A model generated the notes under the pieces. It saw only the letters and a list, made by a program, of their open reading frames with translations, searched no databases and was not told where the DNA came from. A stretch of DNA of 64,000 nt. It comes from Pisaster brevispinus (Eukaryota; Echinodermata; Asteroidea; Forcipulatida; Asteriidae). The stretch lies in the NCBI GenBank assembly GCA_023634235.1, contig JAMKCF010000004.1, positions 8,966,702-9,030,701 on the forward strand, read 5' to 3'. Positions 23,631-34,900 of the stretch are shown one piece after another; positions within the stretch are counted from its first letter, which is position 1; each line of letters starts with the position of its first letter. Position numbers and translations under genes: made by a program.

Positions 23631-24138
23631 GTTAAAATGTTATTGAATGGGAGTGGCAAAATGATTGCATTTGTTTTCAATAACCTGCGCACAATCAAAA
23701 TAGGATTGCCCGTGCAAGGTTGGAACTTGCCCAGGGCAAGTTAAAAATGTACCATAGAGTTATATATAGGAACTAGAGGGCGCACTAGCCCAGTTACGCG
23801 GCCCGACGTAAGGGCAGCGGCGGCCATTTAAAGTAGTCAAAAAACAACGTCTAAACTATTAGTGCGTGTTGCAAGTTTGAAGTTTGCGCAAAGTACAATT
23901 TGGTTTTTACTTCCGGGTAAAATTAAAATACAAAATATAAACACACACGTTTAGTTTGAGTTTTTGTCAAACTTCAGATGAATCTGCACACATAAAATGT
24001 TGAAACGCTGGAATCGAAGATTTCTCCACTTTCACTCCACTTAGAAAGGTTCACAACGCATGAAATCACCAACGTGCTGTCCAAAACGATCCCTCAAGTT
24101 ACAGTTTGCCATCGCTGCGATATGATGAGAAATTGAGA

Positions 24139-24346
24139 TTCGCTCGGCCCCAGCGGCCTATCCAGGACCGCTGGGATGGGCTAATCAGCTTGCACAGATT
24201 CTTGTTCAGGAAGTACGTCATGCGTGCAGCGCTTGCAGTGTGAGTGTGATGCATGATGGGACTGAGCACTAACCAATGAGCGTGCTTGATACGTTTGCCC
24301 ATCCCAGCGCCTTTGGTTTTAAGGCAAGGTGCTGGGGACGAGCGAA
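24139..24346. mobile_element. 208-bp foldback MITE with 9-bp target duplication
   Basis: The ends are TTCGCTCGGCCCCAGC and GCTGGGGACGAGCGAA, with an inner pair CGCTGGGATGGGC / GCCCATCCCAGCG. It is flanked by identical AAATTGAGA (24130-24138 and 24347-24355). Copy A at about 9978-9995 has the corresponding uninterrupted site ('caattgaggatcgcg'). A TSD of 8-9 bp fits hAT or Mutator-type transposases supplied in trans. No coding capacity. Confidence 0.85.
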
Positions 24347-24409
24347 AAATTGAGATCGCGTAATACTTGAAAATATCAACAGAGGGCGCTATGCCAAATC
24401 ACTATTTGT

Positions 24410-25620
24410 GTCACAGACATTGATCTCTAATTTACTCGGCCCAACTATGATTGCATACTTACTTATGGCACGTTTGCGAATTACTACACAGGTTCTAGAT
24501 TTAACAGGCAACTACCTAATTTCTAGTGATTGCATACTTACTTATGGCACGTTTGCGAATTACTACACAGGTTCTAGATTTAACAGGCAACTACCTAATT
24601 TCTAGTGATTGCATACTTACTTATGGCACGTTTGCGAATTACTACACAGGTTCTAGATTTAACAGGCAACTACCTCATTTTCATTTGAAATATTTCAAAG
24701 TGAAATCATGAAATCTTCAGATCTTTCGTCACAGATATCTTCCTTATATCCCAAACCATCATACCTATACTAATAGGCGCCCCCAATCAATCAATCCACT
24801 AATTACCTCAGCCCAACTAAATAAATATTTGCATATTATGTGGCCCGTATGCGAATTTACTATGTCTACCCAATTTAGCGCATTGTTCGTCTCAAAAGAC
24901 GCCCAGGGCGCCTCACAGGGATATAGTTAAAAGGCTAATTTTTAACATTTTGGGGCCAAAAATGTATGGTGGCATGGAAAGGACATCATCGCAAATAATT
25001 ATGTTTGGGATATAAGGAAGAAACCTATGAAAAAAATCTGAAGATTTCATAATTTTATTTTGAAAACATTTCAAATGAAAATTAGGTAGTTGCCTGTTTA
25101 ATCTAGAACCTGTGTAGTAAATTCGCAAACTGGCCATAAGTATGCAATCATTGAATTAGTTGGGCTGAGATAAATAGTGGACTGATTAATTTGAGGAGCC
25201 CATGTATGATGGTTTGGGATATAAGGAAGAAATTTATGGAAAAAACCTGAAGATTTCCTGATTTTACTTTGAAAAAATTTCAAATGAAAATTAGGTTCAT
25301 GTATATAGTAAATTCGCATGCGGGCCACATTGTGCAAATATTTATTTAAATGGCTGAGTTAATTATCGGGTTAATTAATTGGGGGCGCCTCTGGGTATGG
25401 TGGTTTGGTATATAAGGAAGACATCTGTGAACAAAAATCTTTAGATTTTATGATTTTTAATTTGAATACATTTCAAATGAAAATTAGGTTGATGTATAAA
25501 GTAAATTCGCATACGGGCCACATTATGCAAATGTTTCGATAGTTGGGCTGAGTTAAATATTAGGTCGGGGCGCATAGGTATGATTGTTTTGGATATAAGG
25601 AAGACGTTTGTGAAGAAAAT
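24410..25620. repeat. Tandem array, copy B, with a triplicated 79-bp unit
   Basis: 24448-24684 holds three copies of a 79-bp unit ('tgattgcatacttacttatgg' to 'aactacctaatttctag') that is single in copy A at about 10081. The rest (24690-25620) repeats the 'gatataaggaaga', 'aaatgaaaattaggt' and 'agtaaattcgca' units, with the first part in the opposite orientation to the later part, as in copy A. Confidence 0.8.
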
Positions 25621-25639
25621 ATGAAAACATCACAGTTCA

Positions 25640-25830
25640 GGGCCCAATTTCATAGAGCTGCAAGCATAACAAGTTGCTAAGCACAACAACATTATGATTA
25701 CCAAAGTAAGGTTACCAGCTTAATTACCTCTTATCATGTAAAAAATGTAACTGGTATCTTGCTTAGTTTTGCTTAGAAGAAATATATTTAGCAATATTTT
25801 CTGCTTAAACAGCTTTATGAAATTGGGCCC
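25640..25830. mobile_element. GGGCCCAATTTCATA foldback element, 191 bp
   Basis: Begins GGGCCCAATTTCATA and ends TATGAAATTGGGCCC, a perfect 15-bp terminal inverted repeat. The arms continue imperfectly ('gagctgcaagca' / 'tgcttaaacagctt', 'aagttgctaagcac' / 'tatatttagcaat'). The family recurs as fragments at about 2560-3200, 50753-50940 and 52012. Non-coding MITE. Confidence 0.8.
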
Positions 25831-25972
25831 TTGCACTGTCCTTGACGGTCGTTGACAAAGGTTTTTGAAATTTGGTGCTGGCACTAAATTTTGTGCCGAG
25901 TTCAGTCTGGTGGTGAGATTGAGAGAGTGCAGTCTTTAATATCTCTTAAGTTTCAGTGGTAAAAATGGTAAA

Positions 25973-28900
25973 ATGGATGCGTTCCGGATGATCACAACAT
26001 GCCAAAAACTTGCGACGAAATGCATGTTTTTTAAAGTCAGCTTAAAAAATTTCTGCCTCTACGTGTTTCTCACCTTACTTTTATCGAAACACTGCGAAGG
26101 GCAGCTGTCAAATTTTCTAGATGATGTAGAAATTGAAATTAATAAGTTGACATCAAAAACATTGCAGTTGTACAGGGACAGATGCAGTGACTCGCTCGAA
26201 TGCTCTTCCGCATTCGAAAAGTAAGTTTGTCGTTTGTGTATTTGTTTTCAAACTGCTGCAAATTTGCTTTTCCATAATTTTTTGCTTCAATTATCAGTTT
26301 GACTAGGGCCAAGGCCAAGGGCACTGGCATCATGGCATACGTTGGTAACGTTGTAAATCAGGGTATGTCTAACTAAAGTATATTATTGTACTAAGTGTAG
26401 TGTAAAGTACGACTGACTGACTGAGTTCTAACATGTCTAACTAGTAACTAGTCGATGACATGTCTAAAATTAGGGGTGGGCAAATTAAATTTTAAGAATG
26501 AAATAATTTGGTGATCGGGTACTCCTCCTTCAGATAGCTGAACGAACCTCGGTCATGGTATTGGTATGGTTAGGTCGGAGTAGGAGTAGTGACTGTCATG
26601 ACTGTGTACTTGTGTAGCCAATAAATAATGGCCAATCCACTTCATATGATGATTTTGAAAAGCAATCTTTGAACCTAAATTAATGAGAACGTGTGTACGA
26701 CTTCTGAAACTTAAAGAGTGAGTTGAATATGTTGGGCGCGATCGGTCAATCTGCGCTATCGGCCAATCGCGCTGCGCTATTGAAAGATCTATTGTTCGCG
26801 CAGCAATCGGTCGATCGCGCAACAATCGGTCGATCGCGCAACGAGCATCTTTTGCGCGATCGACTAATCGCGCTATGAGTATTTTTTGCGCGATCGATCG
26901 ATCGTGCAAGAATGGTTTTGCGCGATCGACCGATCGTGCAGGTATGGTTTTGCGCGACCAATTGATCGTGCAGGAAGGGCTTTGCGCGATGGGCCGATCG
27001 TGCAGGAGTGGTTTTGCGCGATTGACCGATCGACGACGATTTTTGTAATTCCATCTTTATTGAATAAAATTTTAACAAAATTCGCCGTATAGGAGGACAA
27101 AATCCCCCGCCGGACAGAATTGCCTTTCACACCGTTTCGTCTCGCACGCTCGACCGATCGCGCAAAAACCATTGTTGCACGATCGGCCGATCGCGCAAAG
27201 CTTGATCAATTGATCGCGCAAAACCATACCTGCACGATCTGTTGATCGCGCAAAACCATTCCTGTACGATCGCTCGATCGCGCAAAAAATACTCGTAGCA
27301 CGATCAGTCGATCGCGCAAAGATGCTCGTTGAGCGATCGACCGATTGTTGCGCGATCGACCGATTGCTGCGCGAACAATAGATCTTTCAATAGCGCAGCG
27401 CTATCGGTCGATCGTGCAGATTGACCGATCGCGCCCAACAAATACATTAAGATGTACACAAATTTACTTTCAAAATGCATTTGATCCCCCCCCCCGAATT
27501 TGCATTTTTTTTCTCCAACATATTGTATCTAGCAGTAGGACGATCTAAAAGTACAGTAGCATTCCACCAGTAAGTTTCATGATCAAGAACGAAGCGGGTT
27601 AAAAACAAAAGTGGGCACAAAGATTGGATTGCACTCACTGGTGCTGCTAGGGCCAAGGATATGAAGTGGATTGGCACTAGTGATATGGGGTCAGTGATTG
27701 TGTAGTTGCGATAATCGTGAACATCCATCCTCCATCCTCCCTACAACCATAGGGAGGATCAAGAGTTATTATTTTTACGAGTGATTTTAAAACTAGTTTC
27801 CTTATTTTTTTGTCAGTGTACTAATCATCAAACTAACATCTTTCTACCAGTACGAAACATGGGTGCCTGATCAATAGGTCTTTACGAAGGGATGTGTGGA
27901 TAATCTATAGACTGGAGATGTTTACTTGTTGTTGTTTACTCACAGGAATGATTTTGCCTGCAGCACAACTGACATTCAAGGAGAGAACTCAGTATGCACA
28001 AGAGATCATGGGACAGCCTTCTCAACGGCACAGCCTGGCTGCTCACAGTGTACAAACAGGTTGGTGTGTACGGTGTTAATAATAATAATATTGGCTTCCT
28101 GTATAGAGTTCAATTCATCACTCAGTGACGCTCTAGGCACTTCAAGTTCAACATCATTACAGGGCCATTCATTTCAATTCTTGATCCATCTCAGCTCCCT
28201 TTGCAGTATACAGCCTGTGCTGCCAAGTATGCAGCACACCAAGCTAAATCAATTACACAAAATCTCTACCCTCACAGGTACCCATTTACCCCTGGGTGAA
28301 GAAAAGCAATAATGGCCGAGTGTCTTGCAGTGCTCAAGGACACAAGTGTCAAGACCGGGACTCGAACCCACACCCTGATGACTTAACCAAAAGAATTTGA
28401 GTCTGATGCACTAAACTGCCAAGATAACTCTCTTCCATTCAAGTCAATAGAAGACCAAACTGAGGCTGGAAGGCGAAAATAGTCCAAGTCCCTGAAAAAG
28501 CTCAAGATTAACCCAAACAGTGCCCTGCATAAACCTTTCTCATGGTGCGGCCATCTTGATTTTCTCCCATTCAAATTACTGTAGCCAAACCGAGGCTTGG
28601 AGGAAAAGTAGTCTGGTTCCTTTTTGTACAATGAATATTATTATTAATAACTGTTATTGAATAAAGGGAACATGACCAGGATGGTGGCAACATGATAACG
28701 GTCCATAAAGTACACGTAAAGCTGTTAATTACTGCTTTGTTTAAGATATTACAAATGAAATTTGAGAAACAAGGACTACAGTCAAGGCATACACTAGTTC
28801 AAAGCTGACATCCCAATGTTATTTTGGTCACAATGTGAACTTTCGCAGATGTCATTTTAAATATATTTCTGTTTTTATTTTACAAAGAGCTTCAAAGTAA

Positions 28901-31900
28901 AAGCATGGGGTGTCGTCTGCAGGACACCAGCAGCAGTTACTTTAGGAGCTATAGATTGAATTAGAGACACTGTATTACCAAGTTTGAATCATTCTAATTT
29001 TGTTCTGTTTGTGATTGAAGGCGGTTGAATGAGGAATTCTCTTTAGTGCGGACAGCTAGTAGTCACTGCACTTGTAAGGATTTACTCAACGCAGACATCT
29101 GCTGGACAAAAGGTCAGGAAAAAATTGCTTAAGTATGTCACTCATTAAAAAAAAAAAAGAGTCCTTATGAAAGTGTAAAAAAAAGTTACAAGTCTCTAAC
29201 CAGATTGTATGGTAAACTTGGGTGTGATCCTAGCCCTGGTAGGACGTCAGTGACACTGCACTGACGTCCTGGGTATAAAGCTTCTCTACAATGCGAACCA
29301 ATTTTTGACTAATGTTTTTTTATATTTTTACCTGATTTAAGAAGCTGAAATTCTCTTGTTATATTCTTCATGGCCATAACTACACTTTTGATGCATCAAA
29401 AAATAACAAATATATTAATGGATGATATTGTAACGGATTCTCCCGACGGGGTCGCCGGGTACCACGGGACTTCGGCCTCCACGACGAGCGGTAACCGCAG
29501 AGACCTGAGGGGCGGACTCGTTTTGGGGGAAGTCTACCTCCAGGCGCCTAAGTCTAATCACCACGCACACACCACACACCAAACAGGGCTGACACCACAA
29601 AGATTATGCACTTGACACCGATTATCTACCTGGTCTGGGCTGGTTTATTGAATAATAACTGTTCCCTAAGTAGGCGTTAATAGGCTTTGATTAGAGGTTC
29701 CTTCTTAGGTGCTGATAATACAGGTTGATTGGCTGTTGATTCGGTTCTAATCGTAACTAATATTAGGGGGAATTATCTCAATCAAGAATCACTAAACCTT
29801 AACTAATCAAGCAACAAATCAATTGGACATCGGGACGGAATAAACATGAGGTGCAGCTACTCACCCTCGTATCATTCACTGCCTGCGGCGTCACCAACAA
29901 CAGCCAGCGCTCAGAACGTGCCTCACTCAACCACCAGCAAGAGCGCAGCGACACGAAGACAGCCGGCTGAGCACTGGGAAGACGGGGGCCGCAGCACACG
30001 TGCAACATGCTTATATACCCACGCGGGGTACCAGCCGTGCATGCTGATGGACGGACCGCAGCCCGCGCACCAGCAGCGCCCAACAACGGAAACTCCCTGC
30101 AGCACGCAATCAATATTTCGTTACACAGCCGCACCTCAAGCCTGGTCAGTCCCCTTGACCATACAGCTTAACAAAACTTTAACAGAAATATTGTGTGTCT
30201 TAAGTAAAGGTGGCCTAGAGTCTCCTAGGAGTTTTAAACAATACCACAAAACTGACCTAAGTAGGTCTTTACGCATAAAAATACATGTTCCTTTCTTATA
30301 CAATACAAAAGACTTTAAAACTTTACATACAACTTTTTTCTAACAATCAGTATGTGTCTTTATCGCAAAAAAGGCTTCAAGGGTGAAACTTCACCCTGGT
30401 ATCCGTTATCAGATCTTATAAAACATAAACGCTCCCGCGAAGTAGGTCCCTGAAGGTAGAACACGTAAACACTAAACAGTCCTTTCAAGGTGCCAACATC
30501 TAATACGGAAGTTCAGGCGAACATCCTCATGGCAACTGCGCCCAGCTCAATTACCGCTACGGCTTATTGTACATGGCCACTCCCGCCTGGAAGGCGCAGT
30601 CGAAAACCCGCTTGGTTTTATCTTTGGTAACTTTCTTCCCTTCACAAAACACCTCACGCGTGGTAGCTTCAGTGACGCACTGCACGTTTCCAATCATGGC
30701 ATCGGCTATGTCGTTTTCTGCTAGCGGCTTCCCTGGCTGCTCACCGCTAACTCTAACCAACCTACAAAGGCGACCCTCTGGTGCAGGTTGCTCTGCTTCC
30801 TCCGGTTTCGTGCAAGGTCTCAGATAAACGACGTCGTACTCTCGGGTCGTTTCTCCCCTGATGATCTTGTCCTTGGACCTGTAAATGTAGCTCTCCCTCG
30901 TCTCCTTCCATCGAACCAACTGACCAGGTAGCAGTCTTCCAAGCTGAAAGGGTGTGTCACTTACAGGTAAGCTTTCCACCGACTCCCCCTCACGTTCCTC
31001 ATCATCAGCGCTCTCTCGCTGCTTTTGCTCCATCATTTTCATCATGCCCCTGGGTTTTCCTCCAGATATCACAGGGACCGGTTGGCCTCCGCTAGGTAGG
31101 GACAATTCCTCATCCTCCCACCTGGTAGGTGTTGCAGTCAACGCAATCTCTGCGACCTCCTGGTCACCCTGTTCGATGGCTCCAAATTGCGTCTCCATGG
31201 TATGCCCTGCCACCTCTTCTATCAGTCGCTCTTCCTCCTTCTGCACAGTAACTTCGTTCTCTGTGGTCGTTTCAGCGTTTCCTTGGACATCCTGGCACTC
31301 AGGCGCATCCCTCTGGCCACTGTTGTCCCCTGACGACTCCACATGTTGTTCTTTAGGTGCCCTGGACACCGTTTCTGGGGCTCTACGAGCGTGTTTCTTA
31401 GCGGACCTTCCTCCGGAATCGCCGTTCTCTCTGCTGCGCTTTTTCTCATCTCCCTTGGCAGCTGATCGGTCATTTCTCCGCCCAGAAGAGCTTGACCCTT
31501 TTTCCTTCGAACGACGGCGGCTTGACTCTTCGCTTTTAGAGCGCCTTGCCCGTTCTCTGGACTCGTATGACTCAGCTCTAATGTGGTCTACTTCTTCCAG
31601 CGATGTAGAATGGCAGTCACGATAGTGAGCCCGCAGATTGTCTCGTCTGTTGTTCCTGTGCTCACACTGCCCACACCAGTAAAACACTTTCGGGCCATGC
31701 TCGACGGTCATGTGGCGTTCTAAGCTCCGCCTATGTAGGAACACGTCATGGCAGGTGGGACACTCAACTGTTTCTGCTTCATCCAGGTCCCGTGGTGTCT
31801 TCTTCGATGGTGTACTCTTCCTCATGACGTCCCTGTCAAAACACACACAATGAAATCACCGTAAGTTCTCACTGCAACTGTAACATTACTTAAGGTGTAT

Positions 31901-34900
31901 CCGCCCCAACTCTTTCACTCTCCACTCACGTATCAACGCCCCAGGTACTTCCCTGGGTTCCCCTGCATAGGTCCCCTGCCCTCTGTGCAACGTTACAAGT
32001 AACGTTGAGGCCTACGGCGATGCCTAGGTGGGTTTCTTCTCCCCTCTACAAATGGAGGAGTTTCTCTCTGGTTTTCACGGGCCTGTATTTCTATGGTTTC
32101 TTGGGTTCCTGGCACCGATTCACTCGGCTCCAGGCAAGTCTCTGATCCTACACTCTCCCCTATGATCTCTTCTATCCCATCTATGTCTTCCCCTCTTACT
32201 ATCTCTGGCTCCTCTTGACGCCTTTGGCCAGGTGTCACATGTGGTTCCGTTCCATCCCAAGGCACCAACGGTCGACCCTCATATGGCTTTAACCGGTCGA
32301 AATGCACAACTTTCTTCTTTCCTTTTGGCTGCCTCTGAATCCTGAAAGTAACCTCTGACAGCTTCTTCAGAATAAGGTAAGGCCCTTCCCACCTTCGTTG
32401 CAATTTAGGTGATAGCCCCTTCTTCTTACTCGGATTGTGTAACCAAACAAACTGCCCGGCTGCTAGCGTAGTTGGACTTGTCTTCCGATCGTAATATCTC
32501 TTCTGTCGCCTTGCACTTTGTTTTAAGTGCTCCCTGGCTCGATCGTGAGCAAGTCGCATTCCTTCTCTCAACCGATACGCATAATCACTTGTGACATCCT
32601 CTTCATCCTTATCTGAAGCAAATCTAGTCGTCAGGTCTAGTGGTAAGAACACTTCCCTACCTAACATTAGCATGTTAGGTGTTTCACCTGTGGACTCGTG
32701 TGGCGTTGCCCGGTAGGCGAATGTTGCAAGTGCCACCTTCTCATCCCAATCACGCTGGCGTTTATGGGGTTCAATCATTACAGCAACCATACTGATCAAA
32801 GTCCTGTTAAAGCGTTCTATCATCCCGTCAGATTTCGGGTTGTATGGTGTGGTACGCGTCTTACTAATCCCAAGAACTTTACACATTTCCCCAAACACCT
32901 GGGATTCAAAGTTTCGCCCCTGATCTGAATGTAGCTCGACGGGGACTCCAAATCGACACACAAACTCCATGACTAGCTTCTGAGCTACGGTCTCTGCCCT
33001 CTCGTCAGGCACTGGATACGCCTCTATCCACTTGCTAAAATAGTCGCCTACGACTAGCACATACTTGTTTCCCCGCTCGGTCTCTGGTAGGGGTCCAAGG
33101 ATGTCCAAAGCCACTCGCTGCATCGGTGCACCCACCACATACTGCTGCAGTGGGGCTCTTCGGCGTTGAGTAGGTGATTTCTTGGAGGCGCAGGTGTCGC
33201 ACTGTCTGACAAAGGACCTCACATCCGCACCCATACCTGACCAATAAAACCTCTGCCGCACCTTAGCTAAGGTTTTCTTCTGGCCTAGGTGCCCCCCTGT
33301 CTGCCCTCCGTGTAACTCACCCACTACCTCCTCTCGGCGTGGTTTTGGCACAATCACTTGATATCGTATCCGTCTGCCATCATCGGACTCCCATTTTTTA
33401 CACAAAAGTCCGCCTCTTATCTCCAACTGGTCCCACAACAACCAGTACGACCTCAAAGAAGGCGCGCCTGATGTTAGTTCCGACCACTCTGGTCTTGCTG
33501 CACCAACAGTCTTTGCCTTTAAAATCCACTCCAGTGAGTGGTCAGCTTCCTGCTCTTGTCTCCATGATTCGTGTGTCACGGTTGGTTCAATTGTCACTAT
33601 TCGCACTGTAGGTCCTTCAATAGGTTTTGTCTCAGCTCCCTGGACCTCATCTCCTGTATCGGTCTTTGCCGCCTTATCCACATCATCCATACCACACTGT
33701 GGACATGGCCGACGTGAAAGACCATCAGCATTCCCATGGGAACGCCCTGCCCTGTGAATTATGGTGAAATCATACTCGCTGAGCACCTGTATCCAACGCG
33801 CTACTTGGCCTAATGGATCCCGGAAGTTGAGCAGCCAGCGAAGTGCACCGTGGTCAGTACGTATGGTTATCTTCCGTCCGTAAATGTAGGGTCGATATTG
33901 CTTCAAAAAGACCACAATCGCTAGTAACTCCTTGCGTGTCACGCAATAGTTTTTCTCTGGTTTGCTCAGGGCCCTGCTCCCATAGGCGATAACTCGTTCC
34001 TGTCCTTCCACCAACTGAGAAAGTACAGCGCCTATTCCTACATTGCTGGCGTCTGTGTCAAGGATGTAATCCTGTTCAGGATTAGGGTAGGCGAGTATAG
34101 GTGACTGCTGCAGTAGTCCCTTGAGCCTCTGAAATGATGTCTCACAACTGTCGTCCCAATCAAACTGCCTTCCTTTCTCTGTCAAGCGATGCAGAGGACG
34201 CGCTATGTCGGCGAATCCCTTCACAAAACGTCTGTAATAAGACGCCAGTCCTATAAAACTCTGCACCTGGGTAACACTTGTTGGTGTCGGCCAGTCCCGA
34301 ACCACTCGTATCTTCTCTGGATCAGTCGCGATGCCTTCCTTTGATACGACATGCCCAAGATACAACACCTGCTGCTTGAACAGCTCACACTTTTTGGGCT
34401 TAAGTTTCAAACCCGCACCTCGAAGGCGTTGAAAGACAACCTCAAGGCGTGTTATTTCTTCTTCCACCGTCTTGGCAAAGATAATCACGTCGTCAAGATA
34501 CACAAGAAGCATATCCCACTGCAGGCCCGCCAACACCCGTTCCATCAACCTCTCAAATGTGGAGGGAGCATTACATAGGCCGAAAGGCATGACCCGCCAA
34601 CAGTAAAGACCCCCTCGGACCACAAATGCTGATTTCTTCTTAGCCTCGTCGTCAAGCTCTACCTGCCAATACCCTGCAGCAAGGTCCAACGTGGAAAACC
34701 ACTTGGCACCTGCCAAGGTGTCCAGTGTATCATCGATACGTGGTATCGGGTATGCATCCTTGATTGTCAACGAATTCAGGCGGCGATAGTCAATACAGAA
34801 CCTCTTTGTCCCGTCTTTCTTGCTCACTAATACCACGTTCGACGCCCATGGGCTGTCTGATGGCTCTATCTGCCCACCCTCAAGTAAATTATGCACTTGG

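Larger units (their letters stand above)
19213..25620. repeat. Segmental duplication, copy B
   Basis: Direct-orientation counterpart of 5052-11740. It carries the second ubiquitin-like gene (20809-22460). Copy-B-specific changes are an expanded CCCTGA run (20000-20038), a ~600-bp insertion containing a minus-strand SINE (20170-20770), loss of the block matching 7128-7420, loss of the block matching 5740-6280, a ~125-bp insertion at about 23750-23875, a 208-bp foldback at 24139-24346, and a triplicated 79-bp unit at 24448-24684. Confidence 0.85.

Noticed and set aside
26298..26362. Possible extra exon of the VWA/Cache gene (TTATCAG acceptor, GTATGT donor, open frame)
   Set aside because: Including it shifts the next exon into a frame whose phase no longer fits 29021-29112. 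Joining 26220 directly to 27946 keeps every downstream phase and gives a Cys-rich extracellular sequence.
26746..27548. Several ORFs rich in Asp-Arg-Ser on both strands
   Set aside because: All fall in the CGATCG-unit foldback element; the repeat composition creates them.
29846..30343. 165-aa plus-strand ORF across the LTR
   Set aside because: It lies in the LTR and is repeated in the other LTR with a different end; there is no coding evidence on that strand.
30954..31625. 223-aa plus-strand ORF, Ser-rich
   Set aside because: It is the complement of the Arg/Ser/Glu-rich part of the retrotransposon's additional ORF.
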